A stretch of DNA of 64,000 nucleotides from Palsa-1447 sp964414785. GTDB lineage: Bacteria; Verrucomicrobiota; Verrucomicrobiia; Opitutales; Opitutaceae. The position numbers were made by a program, and so were the translations under genes. Under the pieces are notes generated by a model. The model had not been told where the DNA came from, did no database searches, and saw only the letters and a list, made by a program, of their open reading frames with translations. Positions 42,575 through 51,178 of the stretch are shown here, piece by piece (within the stretch, counting starts at the first letter, position 1; the number at the start of each line of letters is the position of its first letter). The stretch spans positions 62,001-126,000 of the forward strand of contig CAYPXZ010000002.1 in assembly GCA_964414785.1 (NCBI GenBank). The letters are read 5' to 3'.

Positions 42575-43852
42575 TCAGTCCGAGAGGGCCTGGTACGCGA
42601 GGACCTGCACCTCCTGCTCGAGGGCAAGGCCGCCCGTCGGGTGGAGCTGGGCCATGGAGATCACGATCATGTCCTCCTTCGGGTCGATGACGAACTGCGT
42701 GTAGAAGAACCCGCCCCAGTTGAAGGAACCCGGGGACCCGAGCTCCTTGAGCGGCGCCTTGACGCCGTCGACGCCGAAGCCGAGGCCGAAGCCCATGCCC
42801 GGGTCGATCTTGCCGAGCTGGTCATGGCTCATGAGCTCGACGGACTTGCGGCTGAGGATGCGGACATCGCCCAGGGCGCCCCCGCCCAGCATCATCTGGC
42901 AGAAGCGCGCATAGTCCATGGCGGTGGAGACAAGTCCCGCGCCGCCCGAGAAGAGCTTCTTCGGGCCGCGGTAGGGATAGTCCGCCGAGTAGACAAACGC
43001 GCCCTCGGCGATCGGCTTGTCCGGGAAGCGGGCGAGGCCCTTCTCGTCATAGTAGGTGTAGGCCGTCGCCAGCCGCGCCACCTTGTCGTCCGGCAGGAAG
43101 AAGCAGGTGTCCTTCATTCCCAGGGGATCCAGGATCCTCGCCTTCAGGAACTGGTCGAGCGGCATCCCCGAGACCACCTCCACGAGGCGCCCCAGGACGT
43201 CGACGGAGAGGCTGTACTCCCACCGGTCCCCAGGGTTGAAGAGGAGCGGCAGGGCGCCGAGCCGCTTCACGCTGTCCCCAATCGTGCCGTCGAACTGCAT
43301 GAGGCCGCTGGCCACGTTGGCGTCCATATAGGCCTGGCCCAGGTCGGCGTTCCACTGGTAGGTGAGACCGGAGGTGTGGCGCAGCAGGTCGCGGATCGTG
43401 ATCTCCTTGGTCGCGGGAATGGTGTACGGCTGGCCCGAGGCCGGCTTCACGAGGACCCGGGGATTCCTGAATTCAGGCAGGTACTTCGAGACGGGGTCCT
43501 CCAGGAGGAACCTCCCCTCCTCATAGAGCATCATGACGGCCGTGCTCACGATCGGCTTCGACATGGAGCAGATCCTGAAGATCGCGTCCTTCGGCATCGG
43601 CTTTCCATCCTCGCGGTCAGCCATGCCCCGCGCGTCGAACCAGGCGACCTGGCCGTGGCGCACGACTAGGGTGACGGCGCCGGCGACGCGCTTTGCGTCG
43701 ACGTCCTTCTGGACCGCGGCGCCGATGCGTTCAAGGCGGGCGGAGGAGAGGCCGACCGACTCGGGTTTCGCGGCCGGGAGGTCCTGGCCGAGCGCGGCCG
43801 AGCAAAGGAGGAGCGCCCCGGCGAGGGAGGCTATGGGGTGGTATCGCTTCAT
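42575..43852 (-). CDS. Serine hydrolase, beta-lactamase/class C esterase family
   Basis: 425 residues with signal peptide MKRYHPIASLAGALLLCSAALG. The active-site motif S-x-x-K is Ser96-Met-Ser-Lys99 (FRICSMSKP), and the tyrosine motif is YSL in WEYSLSVDVLG. The rest (GLTYQWNADLGQAYMDANV, AGLVSTAMDYARFCQMML, GGFFYTQFVIDPKEDM) matches family VIII esterases and penicillin-binding-protein-like hydrolases. It acts in the periplasm or outside, more likely as an esterase or peptidase than a beta-lactamase. Confidence 0.87.
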   Translation of the reverse strand: MKRYHPIASLAGALLLCSAALGQDLPAAKPESVGLSSARLERIGAAVQKDVDAKRVAGAVTLVVRHGQVAWFDARGMADREDGKPMPKDAIFRICSMSKPIVSTAVMMLYEEGRFLLEDPVSKYLPEFRNPRVLVKPASGQPYTIPATKEITIRDLLRHTSGLTYQWNADLGQAYMDANVASGLMQFDGTIGDSVKRLGALPLLFNPGDRWEYSLSVDVLGRLVEVVSGMPLDQFLKARILDPLGMKDTCFFLPDDKVARLATAYTYYDEKGLARFPDKPIAEGAFVYSADYPYRGPKKLFSGGAGLVSTAMDYARFCQMMLGGGALGDVRILSRKSVELMSHDQLGKIDPGMGFGLGFGVDGVKAPLKELGSPGSFNWGGFFYTQFVIDPKEDMIVISMAQLHPTGGLALEQEVQVLAYQALSD

Positions 43853-43972
43853 GGGTTTTGGAGGACGACGTCGACCGCCGATGGCCCATCCGGGGGCGGG
43901 CGCCGCCTCGAAGAGAGAAGCGGAAACCCCGTCCCGCGTCCACCTCGGACCTTCGGCCAGAGGCGCCTCCGG

Positions 43973-46705
43973 TCAACCATTTGCAGGGGCAAACACCCGC
44001 GAGAGAGCGCGGAAAAATCCCCACCCGGCAAGGCCCGATGCCGATAGGAGCGACAGCCAGAATGCCGCCTGCAGGAGAAGCGGCGCGGCAAAATCAAGCT
44101 CCACGCGGGAGCGTCCCGAAGGGACGGCGATCGAAACCAGGCCCTCGGGCGAGCTTCGGATCTCCGCTCGGCCGCCATTGACGCGCGCGACGTACCACGG
44201 CTGGTACATCCTGGGGGTTTCGAGCCACGACGGCTGCGTGGCCTCCACCGTCGCCCGGTACGGAATCCAGGACTCGACCCGGATCGGGAGGGCGGCGGGA
44301 TCATACTCGATGACCTGCATCCGGGCGAAGGGAAGCAGCCGGTCCGGGGACGGATGGGCGCTCGACGGAACAAAGCGCACGGTGACCGGCTCCTCGGCCG
44401 CGCCGCTCGTCCATAGCGGTACCCATTTCGAGTGCGCCCCCCCGCGGCCAAATGACGCGGTGCCGCCGTAGGCAGGCAGGAGGTATTCGCGGTACAGGCT
44501 CACGCCCCTGAATTGGAGAACGCCGGGCTCGTCGCCCTGCCTGAGGAAGTCGAACCCGACGAGGTATTTCCTGGCGGGCTTGAGCACGATCGCGTCGCGC
44601 GCCCTGGGTGGCGCGCCCTCCGGCGCGGCCGGGTCGGCCTCGATCTGCGTCTCCATGACCCTACGGACCGAGGGGTCGCCCGCCGCCACGGCCCTCACGA
44701 TGGCATCCACGTCCGAATCGACCACCAAGTCCGTCGCAGGCGACAACAGGCGGTTCTCAAGGCCCGGATCGACCACACCATGCGAGAAGTAGGCTGGATG
44801 CTTCGGGAAGACCGGAAAGAAAAGGTAGGAATACCGGGTCAGGCTAACGTTTTCGGGCAGGAGCATCTGCTGGGCGCTTTCCCTGGGGCGCTGAAACTCG
44901 GCGGATCCGCTGGCAAACTTTCCCGCCTCCATCAGGCTCCAACCGCAGAGAAGCGCCGCCAGGACGCCCAAGGCCCTGCGCGCCGCGGGCGCCTGGTCCG
45001 GAATCCGCGCGCACGCAACCGCTCCGGCATACACGAGGGCGCAGGCCATCACCACGTAGAGCCGGCTCATCGCCCAGTTCCCGGTCGCGTCGCGCACGAC
45101 GACGGGAACAAGCCTCCAAAGGATGTCCAAGACGCCTGGGATCGGCGTCACGAGCAGGACCACCGCAAGGGCGATTCCCACGAGGACACGGAACTCGAAG
45201 GCGGGGACGCGCACGATCCTCCACAGGCACAGACCGAGGACGGCCCAGAGAGCGTAACCCAGCTGGAAGTCGCTCAGCTGCCGGCCATTCGGGCTCAAGG
45301 GCAGAAGCACGGAGGGAAACACCTCCTTTAGGAAATCGATGACAACGCCCGCGCTGGCCATCTGGGGGTTTGACGCACGCTCGCCCGAGGACGGCGGAAA
45401 CCCCAGCACCGAGACGACGGGGTACGCCGCGATCAGAACGAAGACTAGAGCGCAAGCCGAGAGGCCTCGCCAACCGGCCGCATCAGGCCGCCTGACCAGG
45501 ACACGGACCACCTGGGATGCGCCGATGAACATCGTCGCCCACATCGCAACCGGCGTGTGGCCCCACCACACGACGCCCAGGCCCCCTCCGATCAGGAGCA
45601 TCGAGGTCATGTCGGCGCGGCTGAAAGACCGGACCATTCCATAAAAGGCGATCGGCAGAAACGGCACGGTGGTCCATGACATGAACAGGTCGGTGTTGAA
45701 CACGAGGCCGAGCACCCCTGGGCAGCTGACAAAGAGCAGCGAAAGCGCGCATGCGAACCAGCGCTGCTTCGGCGCCACCGCGGCGAGCGAAAGGTAACAC
45801 GTGAAGAGGGCGGCAAGGCCCAGCACGGAGATCGTCAGGTTCTGGACGGCATAAACGCCGAGCGTCCGCAGGGTGAGCGTGTCCACCAGGGCGCCAAGGT
45901 AGTGGAATGCCGGCGCGACGCGTAGCGGGGAGATCGCCCCGTTGAACTGGTACACGCTCCGCCCAACGAACACCGGGAATACGCCATGGCGAACCTGCGC
46001 CAGCATGTCCGCAAGGTTGTTGCCATACCACGCTGCATCGGAGGAGCCGTGGAGCTCGACCTGCATGAAGGGGTGGAGCAAGAGAACCCAGGCGCCGATC
46101 AGAGTCATCCACCGCATGTTCTCGGCTATCGGCGAAACGCCGCGCCTCCTGAGCGTGGCCAGGCACGCCAGGTAGGCGGCGAGCGTCGCAACCATGCAAA
46201 GATAGACGACCAGGTGCCCGCGGCCGAATTCCTGGCCGGGAAGGAAGCACGACCCAAGAAAATGGAACAAGCCGACGATCAGGGCGCAACCGGCGACAAC
46301 GTCCAGCCTTCGGCTCGCGGCAATTCCCGCGGCCGCCCTTGCGAAGGGCCCGAACCAGCCCCTGAAACACCACGCGGCCATGAGCGCCGCCCAGAGCGGG
46401 AGGAAGCCATAGAACCCAAGGGGCGGGGCGATCCAGAAGTACAGGGCGACCCCGATGACGGCTGCGACCCCCCCGTAGACCGGAAGCCGCGCCACCCACC
46501 TGGCCCAGGGCCCCTGGCCCTCGGCCCCCTTCTCGTGGGGCGCCATCGCCAGGCACACGACGGCGCCGAGCTTCGCGAGGAGCGGGATCGCCTTTCCGGG
46601 GCAGAACCACTCGGCCGCAGAAAGGCTAAGCCACAGGGTTATCGCCTCGACCAAGCCATTGCGGTAGCGCATCCACGCCTGCCTAAGATTCGGACTCACC
46701 ACCAT
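43973..46705 (-). CDS. Large multi-spanning membrane protein, GT-C/YfhO-like (unassigned)
   Basis: 910 residues with the ATG at 46705; the frame is open to 46807, but the first 34 codons are not membrane-like. There are about 14-16 transmembrane segments in the first 640 residues, then a large soluble, beta-rich part (about 650-875) and a last span (LLQAAFWLSLLSASGLAGWGFFRAL). This layout, with HGSSDAAWYGNNLADMLAQVRHG in an early loop, resembles GT-C glycosyltransferases and YfhO-type membrane proteins that move sugars from lipid carriers. No clear catalytic DxD or polyprenyl-binding motif was found. Function is not assigned. Confidence 0.65.
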   Translation of the reverse strand: MVVSPNLRQAWMRYRNGLVEAITLWLSLSAAEWFCPGKAIPLLAKLGAVVCLAMAPHEKGAEGQGPWARWVARLPVYGGVAAVIGVALYFWIAPPLGFYGFLPLWAALMAAWCFRGWFGPFARAAAGIAASRRLDVVAGCALIVGLFHFLGSCFLPGQEFGRGHLVVYLCMVATLAAYLACLATLRRRGVSPIAENMRWMTLIGAWVLLLHPFMQVELHGSSDAAWYGNNLADMLAQVRHGVFPVFVGRSVYQFNGAISPLRVAPAFHYLGALVDTLTLRTLGVYAVQNLTISVLGLAALFTCYLSLAAVAPKQRWFACALSLLFVSCPGVLGLVFNTDLFMSWTTVPFLPIAFYGMVRSFSRADMTSMLLIGGGLGVVWWGHTPVAMWATMFIGASQVVRVLVRRPDAAGWRGLSACALVFVLIAAYPVVSVLGFPPSSGERASNPQMASAGVVIDFLKEVFPSVLLPLSPNGRQLSDFQLGYALWAVLGLCLWRIVRVPAFEFRVLVGIALAVVLLVTPIPGVLDILWRLVPVVVRDATGNWAMSRLYVVMACALVYAGAVACARIPDQAPAARRALGVLAALLCGWSLMEAGKFASGSAEFQRPRESAQQMLLPENVSLTRYSYLFFPVFPKHPAYFSHGVVDPGLENRLLSPATDLVVDSDVDAIVRAVAAGDPSVRRVMETQIEADPAAPEGAPPRARDAIVLKPARKYLVGFDFLRQGDEPGVLQFRGVSLYREYLLPAYGGTASFGRGGAHSKWVPLWTSGAAEEPVTVRFVPSSAHPSPDRLLPFARMQVIEYDPAALPIRVESWIPYRATVEATQPSWLETPRMYQPWYVARVNGGRAEIRSSPEGLVSIAVPSGRSRVELDFAAPLLLQAAFWLSLLSASGLAGWGFFRALSRVFAPANG

Positions 46706-46841
46706 GCAGTTGCACGACAACGGCTGCCACAGCCAGAAAAAATGCGCGCCGGGAATGCGCCGAAGGCGTCGTGAACATGCGGCCCCATGTCCCGCGGACC
46801 GTTCCACTGGCGCCCATTATTCTCGGTATATATTGGAGCCG

Positions 46842-46855
46842 TTCTCGCCCGAGAA
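46842..46855. promoter_or_regulatory. Dyad TTCTCG-CC-CGAGAA, candidate operator of the XRE-receiver operon
   Basis: A six-base-arm perfect dyad with two-base spacer. A further half site TTCTCG lies 22 bases upstream (46820-46825), with tatata between them. It is in the 211-base divergent region, 62 bases before the XRE-receiver start. The XRE domain encoded next is the natural candidate to bind it. A likely -10 (GATACT, 46902-46907) lies downstream. Confidence 0.4.
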
Positions 46856-46916
46856 ATCCATTAATGTCACTTATAGTCGGTTGCGGGGACACCGTCTTAA
46901 TGATACTGTCGGACGG

Positions 46917-47636
46917 GTGTCCAAAAAACGTGAAGTCGCACGTCGTAAGAACGACCTTCAATTTCGTTTCGGTGCCGTCGTACGGGACTGCCGGCGGCGC
47001 CTAGGGATTTCCCAGGAGGAGCTGGGATGGAGGGCTGGCCTCCACCGCACCTACATCACCGACATCGAGCGCGGCGTGAGGAACATCTCGCTCAAGAGCG
47101 TGGCGAACCTCTCCAAGGCCCTTGAAATGTCGATGTGGCGCCTCTTCGCCAGGGCCTCCGGACTGACCGAGGGCAGCATCGGCGCGAAGGGAAAGGCAAG
47201 CCGCACCTCGCTCAGCGAGATCCTGATGATCGAGGACAACCCGGTCGACGTCGAGCTGACGATGCGGGCGTTCAAGCGGGCCCGGTTCGTGAACCCCGTC
47301 AGGGTCTGCCGCGACGGCGAGGAGGCGCTGGAATACTTCTTTGGCGGAGGAGGCCCCGGCAAGAAAAACAAGCTGCCCCAGCTTGTGCTCCTCGACCTGC
47401 ACCTGCCGAAAACCGACGGGGTCGAGGTGCTGCGCCAGCTCAAGGCGCACGAGCTCACCCGCTCAATCCCCGTCGTCGTGCTGACGGCCTCAAGGCACGA
47501 CAAATCCATTCTCGAGTGCTCCCGCCTTGGCGTGGAGAACTACATCATCAAACCGGTAGCCTTCGACGTCCTTTGCAAGGTCACTCCCCAGCTGTCCCTC
47601 GGCTGGGCCCTGTGGCCAGAGATTATAGCAGACTAG
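46917..47636 (+). CDS. XRE helix-turn-helix and receiver-domain fusion regulator
   Basis: 239 residues from a GTG at 46917; the frame is open to 46704, but the extension is low-complexity and overlaps the divergent promoter. Residues about 15-75 are an XRE-type HTH (VVRDCRRRLGISQEELGWRAGLHRTYITDIERGVRNISLKSVANLSKALEM). Residues about 102-225 are a receiver domain (LMIEDNPVDVELTMRAF, phosphoacceptor Asp160 in VLLDLHLPK, VVLTAS, conserved Lys212 in IIKP). It resembles Rcp1-type receivers fused behind a DNA-binding domain, the reverse of the usual order. It heads an operon with a histidine kinase and a hybrid kinase. Confidence 0.85.
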   Translation: MSKKREVARRKNDLQFRFGAVVRDCRRRLGISQEELGWRAGLHRTYITDIERGVRNISLKSVANLSKALEMSMWRLFARASGLTEGSIGAKGKASRTSLSEILMIEDNPVDVELTMRAFKRARFVNPVRVCRDGEEALEYFFGGGGPGKKNKLPQLVLLDLHLPKTDGVEVLRQLKAHELTRSIPVVVLTASRHDKSILECSRLGVENYIIKPVAFDVLCKVTPQLSLGWALWPEIIAD

Positions 47637-47651
47637 AGGAAAGTACGGGTC

Positions 47652-48869
47652 ATGAAGACCTCTGCCCGGCCCACGCTCCCCCTCGGAGACTACGAGGATC
47701 TCAGGGCGGCGCTGGATGAGCACGCGATCGTCGCCGTCACGGACCCGTCGGGACGCATCACGAGCGTCAACGACAAGTTCTGCACCATCTCGGGGTACCC
47801 GCGTGAGGAACTCCTGGGGCAGAACCACCGCATTATCAACTCGGGGCACCATGGAAAGGGGTTCTTCCGCGGGATGTGGTCGACGATCGCCAGTGGCCGC
47901 GTCTGGCACGGCGAGATAAGGAACAAGGCGAAGGATGGCACCTTCTACTGGGTTGCGACGACCATTTGCCCGTTCCTTGGAAAGGACGGCGAGCCCCGGC
48001 ACTACGTCTCCATCCGCACCGACATCACCGAGCGCAAGCGGGCCGAGGAGGCGTGCGAGCGGCTCGCACGGGAGCTGGAAAAGCGGGTCGCCGAGCGCAC
48101 GGCTCAGCTTGAGGACGCCAACCGGGAGCTCGAGGCCTTCTCGTACTCGGTGTCTCACGACCTGCGTGCGCCGCTGCGCGCCATCGACGGGTTCACCCAG
48201 GTGATCGCCGAGGAATTCGGCGCCCTGCTTCCCGAGGACGGCCGGGCGACCCTGGGCAAGATCCGCCATTCGACCCAGCAGATGGCGGAGCTGATCGACG
48301 CCCTCCTGTCGTTGTCCCAGTCCGGCCGCGGCCCCCTGAAAGAGGAGAGCATCGACATGGAGGCGCTCGTGCACAGGCTCCTGGAAGACCCCAATCTCGG
48401 GAAGCCCGACCCCAAGGCCACCGTCACGGTGGGGAAGTTGGCCCCCGGCAGCGGCGATCCCGCCCTCCTTGAAAGGGTCTGGTCCAACCTGATCTCCAAC
48501 GCCTTCAAGTACACGCGCAAGCATCCCTCACCCAGGATCGAGATCGGCTCTAGGATGGAGGGCTCCGCGACGGCGTACTTCATCCGCGACAACGGGGCCG
48601 GCTTCGACATGCGCTATGTCGGCAAGCTCTTCGGCGCCTTCCAGCGCCTTCACCGGGTGGAGGACTACGAGGGGGCCGGTGTCGGCCTCGCGATCGTGAA
48701 GAGAATCATCGAGCGCCACGGCGGAAGGGTCTGGGCCGAGGCGAAACCCGACCGCGGGGCGACGTTCCTGTTCACGCTGGAGGAAGGCAAAGGGGACCCG
48801 GGTGGAAACCAGGCCCGGGAAGCAACCTCCAAACCCGCCCCGGCCAGGGCGCGGAGGGCGCCGTCATGA
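47652..48869 (+). CDS. PAS-domain sensor histidine kinase
   Basis: 405 residues with no membrane span, so a cytoplasmic sensor. A PAS/PAC domain (about 18-128: IVAVTDPSGRITSVNDKFCTISGYPREELLGQNHRIINSGHH ... PRHYVSIRTDITERKR) leads by a coiled coil to the H box (SYSVSHDLRAPLRAIDGF, His169). A HATPase domain follows (NLISNAFKYTR, FIRDNGAGFDM, GAGVGLAIVKRIIERHGG). The kinase type is that of bacteriophytochromes and Rcp-linked kinases, without the chromophore domain. It lies 15 bases after the XRE-receiver gene, its likely partner, and overlaps the hybrid kinase by ATGA. Confidence 0.92.
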   Translation: MKTSARPTLPLGDYEDLRAALDEHAIVAVTDPSGRITSVNDKFCTISGYPREELLGQNHRIINSGHHGKGFFRGMWSTIASGRVWHGEIRNKAKDGTFYWVATTICPFLGKDGEPRHYVSIRTDITERKRAEEACERLARELEKRVAERTAQLEDANRELEAFSYSVSHDLRAPLRAIDGFTQVIAEEFGALLPEDGRATLGKIRHSTQQMAELIDALLSLSQSGRGPLKEESIDMEALVHRLLEDPNLGKPDPKATVTVGKLAPGSGDPALLERVWSNLISNAFKYTRKHPSPRIEIGSRMEGSATAYFIRDNGAGFDMRYVGKLFGAFQRLHRVEDYEGAGVGLAIVKRIIERHGGRVWAEAKPDRGATFLFTLEEGKGDPGGNQAREATSKPAPARARRAPS

Positions 48870-51178
48870 GTCAGCCCATAAGGGTGCTCATCCTTGAGGA
48901 CAGCGTCACGGACGCCGAGCTGGAGGTCCGGGGCCTGCGCCATGCCGGCTTCGAACCCGAATGGACCGTGGTGGAGACCGAGGAGGATTTCCTGAGGAAC
49001 CTGCACGGCGGCGTCGACCTTGTGCTCTCGGACAACAACATGCCGCGGATGCACGCCTTCCGGGCCCTGGAGCTGCTCAAGGAGAGCGGACTCGACATCC
49101 CCTTCATCATCATCTCGGGGACGATCGGCGAGGAGACCGCCGTGGAGGCAATGAGGCTGGGCGCGGCCGACTACCTCCTTAAGGACCGCCTCGGCCGCCT
49201 CGGGCCGGCGGTCAAGGCGGTGCTCGATCGGCACAGGCTCCAGCGCGAGCGTATTGCCGCCGAGCAGATTCTGGAGGAGTCGGAGCGCCGGTTCCGCGAG
49301 ATGCTCGAGAACATGGAGTTGATCGCAATGATGCTCGATCGTCAGGCGAACGTGACGTTCTGCAACGACCACCTGCTGCGGATCACCGGGTGGGAGCACG
49401 ACGGGGTCATCGGCTCGAACTGGTTCGCGAAGTTTGTCCCCCAATCAGACGTCGACCGGCGCGAGCTGTTCTTCTCGAACGTCGAGTCGGGAAGCCTCCC
49501 CCAGCACGACGACAATGTCATCCTGACGCGCAACGGCGAAACGCGGCAGATCCTCTGGAACAATACCATCCTCAGGGACTCGGAGGGGCGGGTCACGGGC
49601 GTCGCGTGCATCGGCGAGGACGTGACGGACCGCCGCGAGGCCGAGATGGCCCGGCTGGCGAGCGACGAGCGGTTCAGGCAGATCGCCGAGAACATCCAGG
49701 AGGTGTTCTGGATGGCCGACGAAAAGACCGAGGAGATGCTCTATGTCAGCCCGGCATATGCCACGATCTGGGGACGCTCGTGCGAGAGCCTCTACAAGGA
49801 GCCGCGCAGCTGGATCGACGCCATCCACACCGAGGACCGCGAAAGGGTGCAGCGCGCCGTGGTGGAGAAGCGGGCGGCCGGGAACTTTGACGAGACCTAC
49901 CGCATCCTCCGGCCCGACGGCGAGGTGCGGTGGATCCGCGACCGGGCGTTCCCGGTGCGCGACCAGGACGGGCGGATCCACCGCTACGTCGGCACGGCGG
50001 AGGACGTCACCGAGCGCAAGACGCTGGAGGAGCAGTTCCTGAGGGCCCAGAGGCTGGAGAGCATCGGGATGCTCGCCGCCGGCATCGCGCACGACTTGAA
50101 CAACGTGCTGTCCCCGGTGCTCATGGCCACCCCCATGATCCGCGAGCACATGAGCAACCCGGACGACCTGGCGATGCTGGCCACTGTTGAGGCGAGCGCA
50201 AAGCGCGGGGCCGCGCTTGTGAAGCAGATCCTGAGCTTCGCGCACGGCATCGGCGGCGATCACGTCATCGTCCAGGCCAAGCACATACTTGGCGACGTTG
50301 CCGGCATCATCAGAGAGACCTTCCCAAAAAATATCCGCCTCGAGATGTCGTTCCCCAAGGACATCTGGACCGTCATCGGCAACCCGACGCAGATCCACCA
50401 GGTGCTGCTCAACCTGTGCGTCAACGCCCGCGACGCCATGCCGGCGGGCGGCTTGCTTCGCATTCGCGGCGGGAACGTGAGCCTTGACGCCGACGGGGCG
50501 AGCGCCCTGCCGGGGGCGCGGCCCGGAACGTGGCTCGTCCTGAGCGTCGAGGACACCGGCACCGGCATCGAGCCCGGGGTCCTTGCGCATATCTGGGAGC
50601 CCTTCTTCACGACCAAGACGGCGGACAAGGGCACGGGAATCGGCCTGAGCACCGTCCGGGGAATCGTCGGGACGCACAAGGGCTTCGTCACCCTGGCAAC
50701 CGAGCCCGGGAAGGGGACCAAGTTCCAGGTGTTCCTGCCGGCGACGGATGCGGTCGGCGGCGCCGACGAGGCCCCAAAGGGCGCGCCGCGCGGGGGCGGC
50801 GAGTTTGTCCTCGTCGTCGACGACGAGGCCAACATCCGGGACATGGTGAAGACCATCGTCTCGAGGAACGGCTACCGGGTGCTGGCCGCCGAGGACGGCG
50901 TCGAAGCGGTCGCCATGCTCGCCGCCATGCCCTGCGCGATCGACGCCGCGGTCACCGATCTGATGATGCCGAGGCTTGGGGGCCGGGCGCTGATCGAGGC
51001 GATCCGGCGGATGTACCCCAAGGTCAAGGTGCTGGCGATAAGCGGAGGAAGCCGGGACTCCGACGCAATCCAGGGGGCCATCGACTTGGCGGACGTGTTC
51101 CTCATGAAGCCGTTCACCATGGAGGACCTCCTGACCCACATCCACGACCTGCTCCACCCCCGGGCGCCGACCTCCTAG
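48866..51178 (+). CDS. Hybrid sensor kinase: receiver - PAS - PAS - kinase - receiver
   Basis: 770 residues, soluble. Order: receiver 1 (about 5-125, Asp56 in LVLSDNNMP), PAS (about 145-260), PAS/PAC (about 265-390), HisKA with His409 in LAAGIAHDLNNVLSPVL, HATPase (NLCVNARDAMPAGG, SVEDTGTGIEPGVLAHIWEPFFTTK, GTGIGLSTVRGIVGTHKG), and receiver 2 (about 650-765, Asp698 in AAVTDLMMPRLGG). Receiver 1 can take phosphate from the preceding kinase and receiver 2 from its own HisKA, so a phosphorelay within the operon is plausible. The start overlaps the previous stop (ATGA). Its stop overlaps the convergent OYE gene's stop in CTAG. Confidence 0.93.
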   Translation: MSQPIRVLILEDSVTDAELEVRGLRHAGFEPEWTVVETEEDFLRNLHGGVDLVLSDNNMPRMHAFRALELLKESGLDIPFIIISGTIGEETAVEAMRLGAADYLLKDRLGRLGPAVKAVLDRHRLQRERIAAEQILEESERRFREMLENMELIAMMLDRQANVTFCNDHLLRITGWEHDGVIGSNWFAKFVPQSDVDRRELFFSNVESGSLPQHDDNVILTRNGETRQILWNNTILRDSEGRVTGVACIGEDVTDRREAEMARLASDERFRQIAENIQEVFWMADEKTEEMLYVSPAYATIWGRSCESLYKEPRSWIDAIHTEDRERVQRAVVEKRAAGNFDETYRILRPDGEVRWIRDRAFPVRDQDGRIHRYVGTAEDVTERKTLEEQFLRAQRLESIGMLAAGIAHDLNNVLSPVLMATPMIREHMSNPDDLAMLATVEASAKRGAALVKQILSFAHGIGGDHVIVQAKHILGDVAGIIRETFPKNIRLEMSFPKDIWTVIGNPTQIHQVLLNLCVNARDAMPAGGLLRIRGGNVSLDADGASALPGARPGTWLVLSVEDTGTGIEPGVLAHIWEPFFTTKTADKGTGIGLSTVRGIVGTHKGFVTLATEPGKGTKFQVFLPATDAVGGADEAPKGAPRGGGEFVLVVDDEANIRDMVKTIVSRNGYRVLAAEDGVEAVAMLAAMPCAIDAAVTDLMMPRLGGRALIEAIRRMYPKVKVLAISGGSRDSDAIQGAIDLADVFLMKPFTMEDLLTHIHDLLHPRAPTS

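Noticed and set aside
46704..46916. 71-codon N-terminal extension of the XRE-receiver protein
   Set aside because: It has no recognisable domain, overlaps the promoter region and the start of the divergent membrane-protein gene, and the HTH begins just after the GTG at 46917.
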